DNA from: Torymus aiolomorphi
Taxonomy: Eukaryota; Arthropoda; Insecta; Hymenoptera; Torymidae
Direction of reading: 5' to 3'
Length of the DNA stretch: 64,000 bases
NCBI GenBank assembly: GCA_036365515.1
Contig: CM070874.1
Coordinates: forward strand, 109,009,235-109,073,234
The translations under genes and the position numbers were made by a program. Positions 24,271 to 35,300 of the stretch are shown here, in pieces; the stretch's first letter is position 1, and each line of letters starts with the position of its first letter. The notes beneath the pieces are model-generated. The model saw only the letters and a list, made by a program, of their open reading frames with translations, searched no databases and was not told the origin of the DNA.

Positions 24271-24589
24271 GTCACGTGACAGGAAGTCGCAACACCGGAT
24301 GAGAGTCTGAAACTATGGAGAAAATTTAGAATCGGAAAGTGGACATAAAAAAATTCAGCTCTCTATATCTTTTAAACGAGATAAACTTTTTAAATAAAAT
24401 CTTTTGATTTGTGTAGAGTAATGAAATGGCTTTCGATTAAGAGGGATATGTTATATAGTTGAAACTAACGCATTATATATATAAGTGCATTGATTTTCTC
24501 GTACATCCATTTCAATGTATATCATCGCGCGGTCACTCCTAAGGCTCTTCTATACTTGCCTTCGGAGCGCTCCCGCGCTCCTTGATAAT

Positions 24590-24878
24590 ACCAACAAACG
24601 AAATGGAAATAAGATTGATATTTGAATTATGCTCTAAAAAAAAATTTACTTTTAAAACTTTAAGTAGTCTCTCATTTAACGAAACAGATTCTTTCGAAGA
24701 TTTTATTCTAAAATTATATAGACATAATTGAATTAATTGGTCTAGTATTGGCAGTATTTCGTTTGCATCAAATTCCATTCAAAACAAATACATTAATCAC
24801 TTGAATGACACACAAAGTCCAAGTGAATATAATTATTTTCTAAATTGTGTCTCAGCGGTAAAAAAATTTGTGAACTAA
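24590..24878 (+). pseudogene. Decayed open frame upstream of the nuclease-like ORF
   Basis: One frame reads as protein-like sequence (NEMEIRLIFELCSKKKF, NETDSFEDFILKLYRHN), meets one stop and continues in the same frame to 24878 (SEYNYFLNCVSAVKKFVN). It ends 24 bp before the next ORF, in a different frame. It may be the broken N-terminal part of the same gene. No family recognised. Confidence 0.3.
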
Positions 24879-24901
24879 TGTGAAAATTTGTGTAAAAAAA
24901 T

Positions 24902-25384
24902 ATGAACATAATAAATATAGAAGAATTGAGCTTCAAATTTTTGAGCAATTTAAATGCGTATATACATTTCTGCATGAAAGACAATATGAACGAAGCAATA
25001 TTAAATGCTGAGTTATATCGAATTTTTAGAAATGTCCCAAATGGGACTAAACTTGAAGTATCTGTATTAAATTCACAGGGTACAAATTTCTGTGACATTT
25101 TTTATAAAAATTCGAATGTATGCATAATTATAGAAGGTAAATCCGGTACTTCGCAGCAAACATTATTAGGACTCAATCAAATATACGAAAAATATACAAA
25201 CTTAGGAAATGGGTCCGCGATAGTAGTTTATTTAGTTGTTGATGTAATAAAGTCAAAGGATCCTAAAATTGCAATGATAATGCAAATTAATTACTCAAAT
25301 ACACCAGACACTAGCGCACATTATCTAGCTGTACTAAATTCGGATAAGACGTTCATTTTGTTTGAAAAATGTTATGACAAATAA
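24902..25384 (+). CDS. PD-(D/E)xK nuclease-like protein (candidate)
   Basis: This is a 160-aa intact frame. The spacing of acidic residues follows the PD-(D/E)xK pattern: E37 in NEAILNAELYRIF, D65 in CDIFYK, E78-G79-K80 in CIIIEGKSG, then Q93 and Y95 in LNQIYEKY. This resembles nuclease-like domains of the DUF1703/PDDEXK_9 kind, where a strand with ExK is followed by a helix with QI.KY. The length equals a single domain, with no other domain seen. The ORF is AT-rich like the host, intronless, and lies between degenerate repeats and the satellite. It could derive from a mobile element or lateral transfer; activity is unproven. Confidence 0.5.
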   Translation: MNIINIEELSFKFLSNLNAYIHFCMKDNMNEAILNAELYRIFRNVPNGTKLEVSVLNSQGTNFCDIFYKNSNVCIIIEGKSGTSQQTLLGLNQIYEKYTNLGNGSAIVVYLVVDVIKSKDPKIAMIMQINYSNTPDTSAHYLAVLNSDKTFILFEKCYDK

Positions 25385-25595
25385 AACAGCAATCTAATGT
25401 AATATAATGATAAATATATTTATAAATAAAACGCTTAACAAAGAATTAAATTGCATTGCTGTTTTTATTGATTATTTAAATTATTATTATTATTATGGCA
25501 CAATTTTCGAATGGTTTTTTTCAATTCATATGCTGTTTTAACCCATCATTATTCTATATCAATGAAATCGTTTATTATTCATGAAACACGAAGTT

Positions 25596-25751
25596 TTAAT
25601 TTATATGCATCAATGGACCTACAGCTCGAGCTTTAAAGAGAGCTTCTGCAGAAGCATCGTTTATATCTGGTTCGTTGACGCGTAAATCGGGAATAAATGC
25701 GGCCCTGTGTTTTTCGACGTACATAGTAAACATAAGGTATGTTTGTGAATG
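25596..25751 (-). CDS. Partial coding fragment, unrecognised
   Basis: The minus-strand frame downstream of a stop near 25760 encodes about 50 residues (MYVEKHRAAFIPDLRVNEPD, ASAEALFKARAVGPLMHIN, stop at 25596-25598). The composition looks coding, and an acceptor-like TTTAAG precedes it, so it may be a last exon or a mobile-element fragment. Confidence 0.3.
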   Translation of the reverse strand, partial: HSQTYLMFTMYVEKHRAAFIPDLRVNEPDINDASAEALFKARAVGPLMHIN

Positions 25752-25769
25752 CTTAAATCAAATTGGAAT

Positions 25770-26969
25770 AGAGGTAAGTCTCGGCGGCGCAAGGAAATTG
25801 TAAATGTTACTGAAATTCACGAATAAGTTGATCAACGCGGCCCTCGTGCTTTTCGCTTTCGTGGACATCGTGTTTCTTGCTCTCACGAGCCTCGTGCTTC
25901 TCTTTCTCGTGGGAAACCCTCGGAAAGCGCGAGAATGAAACGTCTGAGCTCGACGTTTTTTCGGGAAACCGCTAACCATTCGCACAAACGAATAAACGTG
26001 CAGACACACACTCAAAAGTCAGAGCTTGAAGCTAGCCTCGTGCTCGAACTTGTTGTAAATTCAAGCTACTTGAAAGTTAGTGAACACTGCGTTATAAAAC
26101 ACAAATTTGTAGGCTCTATGCTCTACGTGCCAAACCATTTCCGAGCCCTCGAGCCGACTTGAAAAGCTCGGAGCAGCTCGAAGCGTCGAAGAGTTTGGAG
26201 ATTTGAGGGGATGAGAAGTTCCCACGTTTCAATGATCATTTTTACGTTACAAGCATAATTAAGCAAGAGCTCGGAGAGCTCGAGGCGGCACGATGCTTCG
26301 AGCCGAGCCGAGCCGGGCCCGAGCTTTTTGAGCTTTCGCAAAAGCCTACCATACAAAGAAATCTAACATTGATTGCGTTTGTGCAGATGTTTAGCGGTTA
26401 CCTGAAAAGATTTTCGCGCTTCGATGATGTCCCGCTGATATCTCGCGCTTGCAGGATCACCGAAGGAGTTATGCTTGCGCGAGCTCGCGAAACTCCTCGA
26501 GGCTCTATCTCAAACCACTATCACTCGCACAACCGCGAATGGCTTAGCGGTCGCGCGCGGAGTTGCTGCGGAAGTCGAAGCAAAGCGTGCACGGGCAAAG
26601 TCGCTAAGCAATGCCAAGGCATATGGTTTTTCCGAGGAACGCTGCACGAGAGCGCTACGTGGCTGCGCGATGCTGAGCCGAGTGCTAAGACGAGATATTC
26701 GTTACCGAGAACGCGACGCTCTGCCCGGATACTGCTGAAAACGTGAGCCTCCGCCGGGCGCAGTCGGTGAAGAAGCCTGCAAATTCTCGCGGTCCAGGGA
26801 GTAAGAGCTCTCGAGCCCAGGCAGCTCGAGCTTCCCCGAGAGCTCGCGAAAGCTCGAACGGCTCGAGCTCAGATCGTCTCAGTTCGGCCGAGCTGAGATC
26901 GTGGTTTTCTAAGATTCTGCAGAAGCCTCATTTCCACACTGGCTCGTTGACTTTCTCGCGAGCCTTACG
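25770..26969. other. GC-rich flank of the satellite with CTCGAG/GAGCTC-rich sequence
   Basis: GC content jumps relative to the AT-rich DNA to the left, with many GCTCGAG and GAGCTC words. An imperfect inverted repeat pairs about 25940-26000 with about 26370-26425 (GTTTGTGC near GTTTAGCGGTT). The open frames here (for example 26369-26746 plus) are composition-driven and I do not call genes. It looks like the ancestral unit-bearing sequence from which the satellite grew. Confidence 0.5.
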
Positions 26970-29900
26970 GGAATTACGATCTCTTGCTCGACTTGAATAT
27001 CGAGCTCGAGGCGGATTTCAAACTGTGCGGGTCCAAATAGACGTCAACGGATCTCTTGATCGACGCGAATATCGAGCTCGCCGTGAATTTTGAATAGCGC
27101 AAGTCAAAAGCTAGACGTGAACGGATCTCTTGCTCGACGCGAATATCAAGCTCGCCGTGGATTTCGAGCTTCGCAAGTCAAATGCTAGACGCGAACGGAT
27201 CTCTTGCTCGACGCGAATATCAAGCTCGCCGTGGATTTCGAGCTTCGCAAGTCAAATGCTAGACGCGAACGGATCTCTTGCTCGACGCGAATATCGAGCT
27301 CGCCGTGGATTTTGAATAGCGCAAGTCAAATGCTAGACGTGAACGGATCTCTTGCTCGACGCGAATATCAAGCGCGCCGTGGATTTCGAGCTTCGCAAGT
27401 CAAAAGCTAGACGAGAACGGATCTCTTGCTCGACGCGAATATCAAGCTCGCCGTGGATTTCGAACTTCGCAAGTCAAATGCTAGACGCGAACGGATCTCT
27501 TGCTAGACGCGAATATCGAGCTCGCCGTGAATTTTGAATAGCGCCGGTCGAAAGCTAGACGCGAACGGATCTCTTGCTCGACGCGAATATCAAGCTCGCC
27601 GTGGATTTCGAGCTTCGCAAGTCAAATGCTAGACGCGAACGGATCTCTTGCTCGACGCGAATATCAAGCTCGCCGTGGATTTCGAGCTTCGCAAGTCAAA
27701 AGCTAGACGAGAACGGATCTCTTGCTCGACGCGAATATCAAGCTCGCCGTGGATTTCGAGCTTCGCAAGTCAAATGCTAGACGCGAACGGATCTCTTGCT
27801 CGACGCGAATATCAAGCTCGCCGTGGATTTCGAGCTTCGCAAGTCAAATGCTAGATGCGAACGGATCTCTTGCTCGACGCGAATATCGAGCTCGCCGTGA
27901 ATTTTGAATAGCGCCGGTCCAAAGCTAGACGAGAACGGATCTCTTGCTCGACGCGAATATCAAGCTCGCCGTGGATTTCGAACTTCGCAAGTCAAATGCT
28001 AGACGCGAACGGATCTCTTGCTCGACGCGAATATCAAGCTCGCCGTGGATTTCGAGCTTCGCAAGTCAAATGCTAGATGCGAACGGATCTCTTGCTCGAC
28101 GCGAATATCAAGCTCGCCGTGGATTTCGAGCTTCGCAAGTCAAATGCTAGACGCGAACGGATCTCTTGCTCGACGCGAATATCGAGCTCGCCGTGGATTT
28201 CGAGCTTCGCAAGTCAAAAGCTAGACGAGAACGGATCTCTTGCTCGACGCGAATATCAAGCTCGCCGTGGATTTCGAACTTCGCAAGTCAAATGCTAGAC
28301 GCGAACGGATCTCTTGCTAGACGCGAATATCGAGCTCGCCGTGAATTTTGAATAGCGCCGGTCGAAAGCTAGACGCGAACGGATCTCTTGCTCGACGCGA
28401 ATATCAAGCTCGCCGTGGATTTCGAGCTTCGCAAGTCAAATGCTAGACGCGAACGGATCTCTTGCTCGACGCGAATATCAAGCTCGCCGTGGATTTCGAG
28501 CTTCGCAAGTCAAAAGCTAGACGAGAACGGATCTCTTGCTCGACGCGAATATCAAGCTCGCCGTGGATTTCGAGCTTCGCAAGTCAAATGCTAGACGCGA
28601 ACGGATCTCTTGCTCGACGCGAATATCAAGCTCGCCGTGGATTTCGAGCTTCGCAAGTCAAATGCTAGATGCGAACGGATCTCTTGCTCGACGCGAATAT
28701 CGAGCTCGCCGTGAATTTTGACTAGCGCCGGTCCAAAGCTAGACGAGAACGGATCTCTTGCTCGACGCGAATATCAAGCTCGCCGTGGATTTCGAACTTC
28801 GCAAGTCAAATGCTAGACGCGAACGGATCTCTTGCTCGACGCGAATATCAAGCTCGCCATGGATTTCGAGCTTCGCAAGTCAAATGCTAGATGCGAACGG
28901 ATCTCTTGCTCGACGCGAATATCGAGCTCGCCGTGAATTTTGAATAGCGCAAGTCAAAAGCTAGACGTGAACGGATCTCTTGCTCGACGCGAATATCAAG
29001 CTCGCCGTGGATTTCGAGCTTCGCAAGTCAAATGCTAGACGCGAACGGATCTCTTGCTCGACGCGAATATCAAGCTCGCCGTGGATTTCGAGCTTCGCAA
29101 GTCAAATGCTAGACGCGAACGGATCTCTTGCTCGACGCGAATATCGAGCTCGCCGTGGATTTTGAATAGCGCAAGTCAAATGCTAGACGTGAACGGATCT
29201 CTTGCTCGACGCGAATATCAAGCGCGCCGTGGATTTCGAGCTTCGCAAGTCAAAAGCTAGACGAGAACGGATCTCTTGCTCGACGCGAATATCAAGCTCG
29301 CCGTGGATTTCGAACTTCGCAAGTCAAATGCTAGACGCGAACGGATCTCTTGCTAGACGCGAATATCGAGCTCGCCGTGAATTTTGAATAGCGCCGGTCG
29401 AAAGCTAGACGCGAACGGATCTCTTGCTCGACGCGAATATCAAGCTCGCCGTGGATTTCGAGCTTCGCAAGTCAAATGCTAGACGCGAACGGATCTCTTG
29501 CTCGACGCGAATATCAAGCTCGCCGTGGATTTCGAGCTTCGCAAGTCAAAAGCTAGACGAGAACGGATCTCTTGCTCGACGCGAATATCAAGCTCGCCGT
29601 GGATTTCGAGCTTCGCAAGTCAAATGCTAGACGCGAACGAATCTCTTGCTCGACGCGAATATCAAGCTCGCCGTGGATTTCGAGCTTCGCAAGTCAAATG
29701 CTAGATGCGAACGGATCTCTTGCTCGACGCGAATATCGAGCTCGCCGTGAATTTTGAATAGCGCCGGTCCAAAGCTAGACGAGAACGGATCTCTTGCTCG
29801 ACGCGAATATCAAGCTCGCCGTGGATTTCGAACTTCGCAAGTCAAATGCTAGACGCGAACGGATCTCTTGCTCGACGCGAATATCAAGCTCGCCGTGGAT

Positions 29901-31198
29901 TTCGAGCTTCGCAAGTCAAATGCTAGATGCGAACGGATCTCTTGCTCGACGCGAATATCAAGCTCGCCGTGGATTTCGAGCTTCGCAAGTCAAATGCTAG
30001 ACGCGAACGGATCTCTTGCTCGACGCGAATATCGAGCTCGCCGTGGATTTCGAGCTTCGCAAGTCAAAAGCTAGACGAGAACGGATCTCTTGCTCGACGC
30101 GAATATCAAGCTCGCCGTGGATTTCGAACTTCGCAAGTCAAATGCTAGACGCGAACGGATCTCTTGCTAGACGCGAATATCGAGCTCGCCGTGAATTTTG
30201 AATAGCGCCGGTCGAAAGCTAGACGCGAACGGATCTCTTGCTCGACGCGAATATCAAGCTCGCCGTGGATTTCGAGCTTCGCAAGTCAAATGCTAGACGC
30301 GAACGGATCTCTTGCTCGACGCGAATATCAAGCTCGCCGTGGATTTCGAGCTTCGCAAGTCAAAAGCTAGACGAGAACGGATCTCTTGCTCGACGCGAAT
30401 ATCAAGCTCGCCGTGGATTTCGAGCTTCGCAAGTCAAATGCTAGACGCGAACGGATCTCTTGCTCGACGCGAATATCAAGCTCGCCGTGGATTTCGAGCT
30501 TCGCAAGTCAAATGCTAGATGCGAACGGATCTCTTGCTCGACGCGAATATCGAGCTCGCCGTGAATTTTGAATAGCGCCGGTCCAAAGCTAGACGAGAAC
30601 GGATCTCTTGCTCGACGCGAATATCAAGCTCGCCGTGGATTTCGAACTTCGCAAGTCAAATGCTAGACGCGAACGGATCTCTTGCTCGACGCGAATATCA
30701 AGCTCGCCATGGATTTCGAGCTTCGCAAGTCAAATGCTAGATGCGAACGGATCTCTTGCTCGACGCGAATATCGAGCTCGCCGTGAATTTTGAATAGCGC
30801 CGGTCGAAAGCTAGACGCGAACGGATCTCTTGCTCGACGCGAATATCAAGCTCGCCGTGGATTTCGAGCTTCGCAAGTCAAATGCTAGACGCGAACGGAT
30901 CTCTTGCTCGACGCGAATATCAAGCTCGCCGTGGATTTCGAACTTCGCAAGTCAAAAGCTAGACGTGAACGGATCTCTTGCTCGACGCGAATATCAAGCT
31001 CGCCGTGGATTTCGAGCTTCGCAAGTCAAAAGCTAGACGTGAACGGATCCCTTGCTCGACGCGAAAATCGAGCTCGCCGTGGATTTTGAATAACGCAAGA
31101 CAAAAGCTAGACGTGAACAGATCCCTTGCTCGACGCGAAAATCGAGCTCGCCGTGGATTTTGAATAGCGTAACTCAAAAGCTAGACGTGAACGGATCC
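26970..31198 (+). repeat. 74-bp satellite array, left block (about 57 units)
   Basis: Tandem units of exactly 74 bp; a landmark (CTCGACGCGAATATC) keeps the same position modulo 74 from 27130 to 30978. The first two or three units (about 26970-27120) are divergent, marking the array edge. Units fall into subtypes: A with GATTTCGAGCTTCGC, B with AATTTTGAATAGCGCCGG, C with GATCCCTTGC plus GCGAAAATCGAG. The block 27122-28971 is repeated almost exactly at 28972-30821 (1,850 bp, 25 units), and an 814-bp (11-unit) duplication lies within it. Open frames of 61-73 codons recur because type A units lack stops in two frames; 74 is not a multiple of 3, so this is not coding. Confidence 0.97.
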
Positions 31199-31406
31199 AT
31201 ATTATACTGATATTACGATTCAATATATTCGTGATTACCCATTATATAAAAGTGCAACATTCGAGCAAATTATTCAGTTAATTGAACTTAATAATTTCAT
31301 AGATGTTTCGATGGTAAATTTTCTAGCACATCGTGATGCACGCGGTCGTGCGGTAAACTTCAACCGTTTTCGTTGTAGACACACCGTATCAGCACAAATT
31401 GAATAA
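31199..31406 (+). CDS. 3' fragment of an unidentified element ORF
   Basis: The open frame enters from the satellite junction and ends with TAA at 31404-31406. It contains IQYIRDYPLYKSATFEQIIQ and VNFLAHRDARGRAVNFNRFR. The coding look (AT-rich third positions, no stops over about 67 codons) and same-strand placement before the ATPase suggest it belongs to the same element. No family recognised; the 5' part is lost at the junction. Confidence 0.45.
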
Positions 31407-32234
31407 AATATTTTTGTAAAGAATTACTTATAAAAATTGTGAAACATGTACTATGTATCTTTTTCAATAAATGAAAATAAAACATTTGAAATAAAATTAT
31501 TTATCTATTTTATTTTCACCGTTACACGTCCTTTATATTACCTCTCTTTCTCTAAGATCATTCATTCTCTTATTAACTTCCATACAGTACACTTAAACTA
31601 CATAAATAAATTAAAATGGATCTTACTTGGAAACACCCTTGGACATCCATGATTTGTGGCCCCACCGGATGTGGTAAAACTTATTTTGTAAAAAGATTTT
31701 TTCGTTTCATCGAACGTATGTCAGACATTACTTTTGCCCGTAAAATGTTGTACTATTCAGAGTGGGAGGATGGTTATTTAGAATATGGCAAAGATGTAGA
31801 ATTTCATGAAGGGCTACCACAAATTGAGGATTTTTCATCAGACCCTCGCCCAAAGCTAATTGTAATTGACGATTTAATGCGTGAGTCATCCTATAATACA
31901 GTGGCTGATTTATTTACAAAAGGTAGTCACCACAAAAATATTAGTGTTATTTTTATCACACAAAATTTATTTCATCAAGGACCAAAACAGAGAGATATTT
32001 CGTTAAATGCTAACTATATTGTTATTTTTAAAAATCCTAGAAATAGGGCTCAGATACAACACATGGCTCGACAGGTTTATCCTGAAAACTCAAAATTTTT
32101 ACAAGAAGCTTATCACGATGCTACATCTAAACCACATGGGTATTTATTATTAGACTTGAAACAAAATACACCCGAAAGTTGTAGGGTGCGCACCAGTATA
32201 TTTCCCGACGATAACTACCAGACGTGTTACCCTG
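31199..32234 (+). mobile_element. Polinton/adintovirus-like fragment inserted in the satellite
   Basis: A 1,036-bp AT-rich island interrupts the array. It holds the 3' end of one ORF (to 31406), an AT-rich spacer and a nearly complete packaging-type ATPase ORF in the same orientation. The 17-bp satellite sequence CTAGACGTGAACGGATC flanks both sides (31181-31197 and 32235-32251). The array phase shifts by 18 across the island, equal to 1,054 modulo 74, so the flanking units are otherwise whole. No terminal repeats, capsid, polymerase or integrase genes are present, so it is a fragment. Confidence 0.75.
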
Positions 32235-32365
32235 CTAGACGTGAACGGATCTCTTGCTCGACGCGAAAATCGAGCTCGCCGTGGATTTTGAATAGCGTAA
32301 GTCAAAAGCTAGACGTGAACGGATCCCTTGCTCGACGCGAAAATCGAGCTCGCCGTGGATTTTGA
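31616..32365 (+). CDS. Packaging-type ATPase (Polinton/adintovirus A32-like), 3' end fused to satellite
   Basis: Starts at ATG 31616 in good context. The first 206 residues are element-derived: P-loop GPTGCGKT (15-22), Walker B LIVIDD (81-86) followed by LMRES, and a VIFITQNLF strand (111-119) typical of the FtsK/HerA-class genome-packaging ATPases of Polintons, adintoviruses and relatives. Such proteins pump DNA into capsids; here it is a genomic fossil or captured gene. The frame is undamaged to TCYP, then runs 43 codons into satellite units and stops at 32365, so the native end is probably missing by only a few residues. No promoter is evident other than the AT-rich spacer. Confidence 0.8.
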   Translation: MDLTWKHPWTSMICGPTGCGKTYFVKRFFRFIERMSDITFARKMLYYSEWEDGYLEYGKDVEFHEGLPQIEDFSSDPRPKLIVIDDLMRESSYNTVADLFTKGSHHKNISVIFITQNLFHQGPKQRDISLNANYIVIFKNPRNRAQIQHMARQVYPENSKFLQEAYHDATSKPHGYLLLDLKQNTPESCRVRTSIFPDDNYQTCYPARRERISCSTRKSSSPWILNSVSQKLDVNGSLARRENRARRGF

Positions 32366-35300
32366 ATAGCGCAAGTCAAAAGCTAGACGTGAACGGATCT
32401 CTTGCTCGACGCGAATATCGAGCTCGACGTGGATTTTGAATAGCGTAAGTCAAAAGCTAGACGTGAACGGATCCCTTGCTCGACGCGAAAATCGAGCTCG
32501 CCGTGGATTTTGAATAGCGCAAGTCAAAAGCTAGACGTGAACGGATCTCTTGCTCGACGCGAATATCGAACTCGCCGTGGATTTTGAATAGCGCAAGTCA
32601 AAAGCTAGACGTGAACGGATCTCTTGCTCGACGCGAATATCGAGCTCGCCGTGAATTTTGAATAGCGCCGGTCGAAAGCTAGACGCGAACGGATCTCTTG
32701 CTCGACGCGAATATCAAGCTCGCCGTGGATTTCGAGCTTCGCAAGTCAAATGCTAGACGCGAACGGATCTCTTGCTCGACGCGAATATCGAGCTCGCCGT
32801 GGATTTTGAATAGCGCAAGTCAAATGCTAGACGTGAACGGATCTCTTGCTCGACGCGAATATCAAGCGCGCCGTGGATTTCGAGCTTCGCAAGTCAAAAG
32901 CTAGACGAGAACGGATCTCTTGCTCGACGCGAATATCAAGCTCGCCGTGGATTTCGAACTTCGCAAGTTAAATGCTAGACGCGAACGGATCTCTTGCTCG
33001 ACGCGAATATTGAGCTCGCCGTGAATTTTGAATAGCGCCGGTCGAAAGCTAGACGCGAACGGATCTCTTGCTCGAAGCGAATATCAAGCTCGCCGTGGAT
33101 TTCGAGCTTCGCAAGTCAAATGCTAGACGCGAACGGATCTCTTGCTCGACGGGAATATCAAGCTCGCCGTGGATTTCGAGCTTCCCAAGTCAAAAGCTAG
33201 ACGAGAACGGATCTCTTGCTCGACGCGAATAGCGAGCTCGCCGTGGATTTTAAATAGCGCAAGTCAAATGCTAGACGCGAACGGATCTCTTGCTCGACGC
33301 GAATATCAAGCTCGCCGTGGATTTCGAGCTTCGCAAGTCAAAAGCTAGACGAGAACGGATCTCTTGCTTGACGCGAATATCAAGCTCGCCGTGGATTTCG
33401 AGCTTCGCAAGTCAAATGCTAGATACGAACGGATCTCTTGCTCGACGCGGATATCGAGCTCGCCGTGAATTTTGAATAGCGCCGGTCGAAAGCTAGACGC
33501 GAACGGATCTCTTCCTCGACACGAATATCAAGCTCGCCGTGGATTTCGAACTTCGCAAGTCAAATGCTAGACGCGAACGGATCTCTTGCTCGACGCGAAT
33601 ATCGAGCTCGCCGTGGACTTTGAATAGCGCAAGTCAAATGGTAGACGTGAACGGATCTCTTGCTCGACGCGAATAGCGAGCTCCCCGTGGATTTTAAATA
33701 GCGCAAGTCAAATGCTAGACGCGAACGGATCTCTTGCTCGACGCGAATATCAAGTTCGCCGTGGATTTCGAGCTTCGCAAGTCAAAAGCTAGACGAGAAC
33801 GGATCTCTTGCTCGACGCGAATATCAAGCTCGCCGTGGATTTCGAGCTTCGCAAGTCAAATGCTAGATACGAACGGATCTCTTGCTCGACGCGAATATCG
33901 AGCTCGCCGTGAATTTTGAATAGCGCCGGTCGAAAGCTAGACGCGAACGGATCTCTTGCTCGACACGAATATCAAGCTCGCCGTGAATTTTGAATAGCGC
34001 CGGTCGAAAGCTAGACGCGAACGGATCTCTTGCTCGACACGAATATCAAGCTCGCCGTGGATTTCGAACTTCGCAAGTCAAATGCTAGACGCGAACGGAT
34101 CTCTTGCTCGACGCGAATATCGAGCTCGCCGTGGATTTTGAATAGCGCAAGTCAAATGCTAAACGTGAACGGATCTCTTGCTCGACACGAATAGCGAGCT
34201 CGCCGTGGATTTTGAATAGCGCAAGTCAAATGCTAGACGCGAACGGATCTCTTGCTCGACGCGAATATCAAGCTCGCCGTGGATTTCGAGCTTCGCAAGT
34301 CAAAAGCTAGACGAGAACGGATCTCTTGCTCGACGCGAATATCAAGCTCGCCGTGGATTTCGAGCTTCGCAAGTCAAATGCTAGATACGAACGGATCTCT
34401 TGCTCGACGCGAATATCGAGCTCGCCGTGAATTTTGAATAGCGCCGGTCGAAAGCTAGACGCGAACGGATCTCTTGCTCGACGCGAATATCAAGCTCGCC
34501 GTGGATTTCGAATTTCGCAAGTCAAATGCTAGACGCGAACAGATCTCTTGCTCGACGCGAATATCGAGCTCGCCGTGAATTTTGAATAGCGCCGGTCGAA
34601 AGCTAGACGCGAACGGATCTCTTGCTCGACGCGAATATCAAGCTCACCGTGGATTTCGAGCTTCGCAAGTCAAATGCTAGACGCGAACGGATCTCTTCCT
34701 CGACGCGAATATCAAGCTCGCCGTGGATTTCGAGCTTCGCAAGTCAAAAGCTAGACGAGAACGGATCTCTTGCTCGACGCGAATATCAAGCTCGCCGTGG
34801 ATTTCGAACTTCGCAAGTCAAATGCTAGACACGAACGGATCTCTTGCTCGACGCGAATATCAAGCTCGCCGTGGATTTCGAGCTTCGCAAGTCAAATGCT
34901 AGACGCGAACGGATCTCTTGCTCGACGCGTATATCAAGCTCGCCGTGGATTTCGAGCTTCGCAAGTCAAATGCTAGACGCGAACGGATCTCTTGCTCGAC
35001 GCGAATATCGAGCTCGCCGTGGATTTCGAACTTCGCAAGTCAAATGCTAGACGCGAACGGATCTCTTGCTCGACGCGAATATCGAGCTCGCCGTGGATTT
35101 TGAATAGCGCAAGTCAAATGCTAAACGTGAACGGATCCCTTGCTCGACGCGAAAATCGAGCTCGCCGTGGATTTTGAATAGCGCAAGTCAAAAGCTAGAC
35201 GTGAACGGATCTCTTGCTCGACGCGAATATCGAGCTAGACGTGGATTTTGAATAGCTTAAGTCAAAAGCTAGACGTGAACGGATCCCTTGCTCGACGCGA

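Noticed and set aside
26369..26746. 125-codon plus-strand ORF left of the satellite
   Set aside because: GC-rich composition keeps several frames open; no motif, and an overlapping frame (26475-26738) is equally open.
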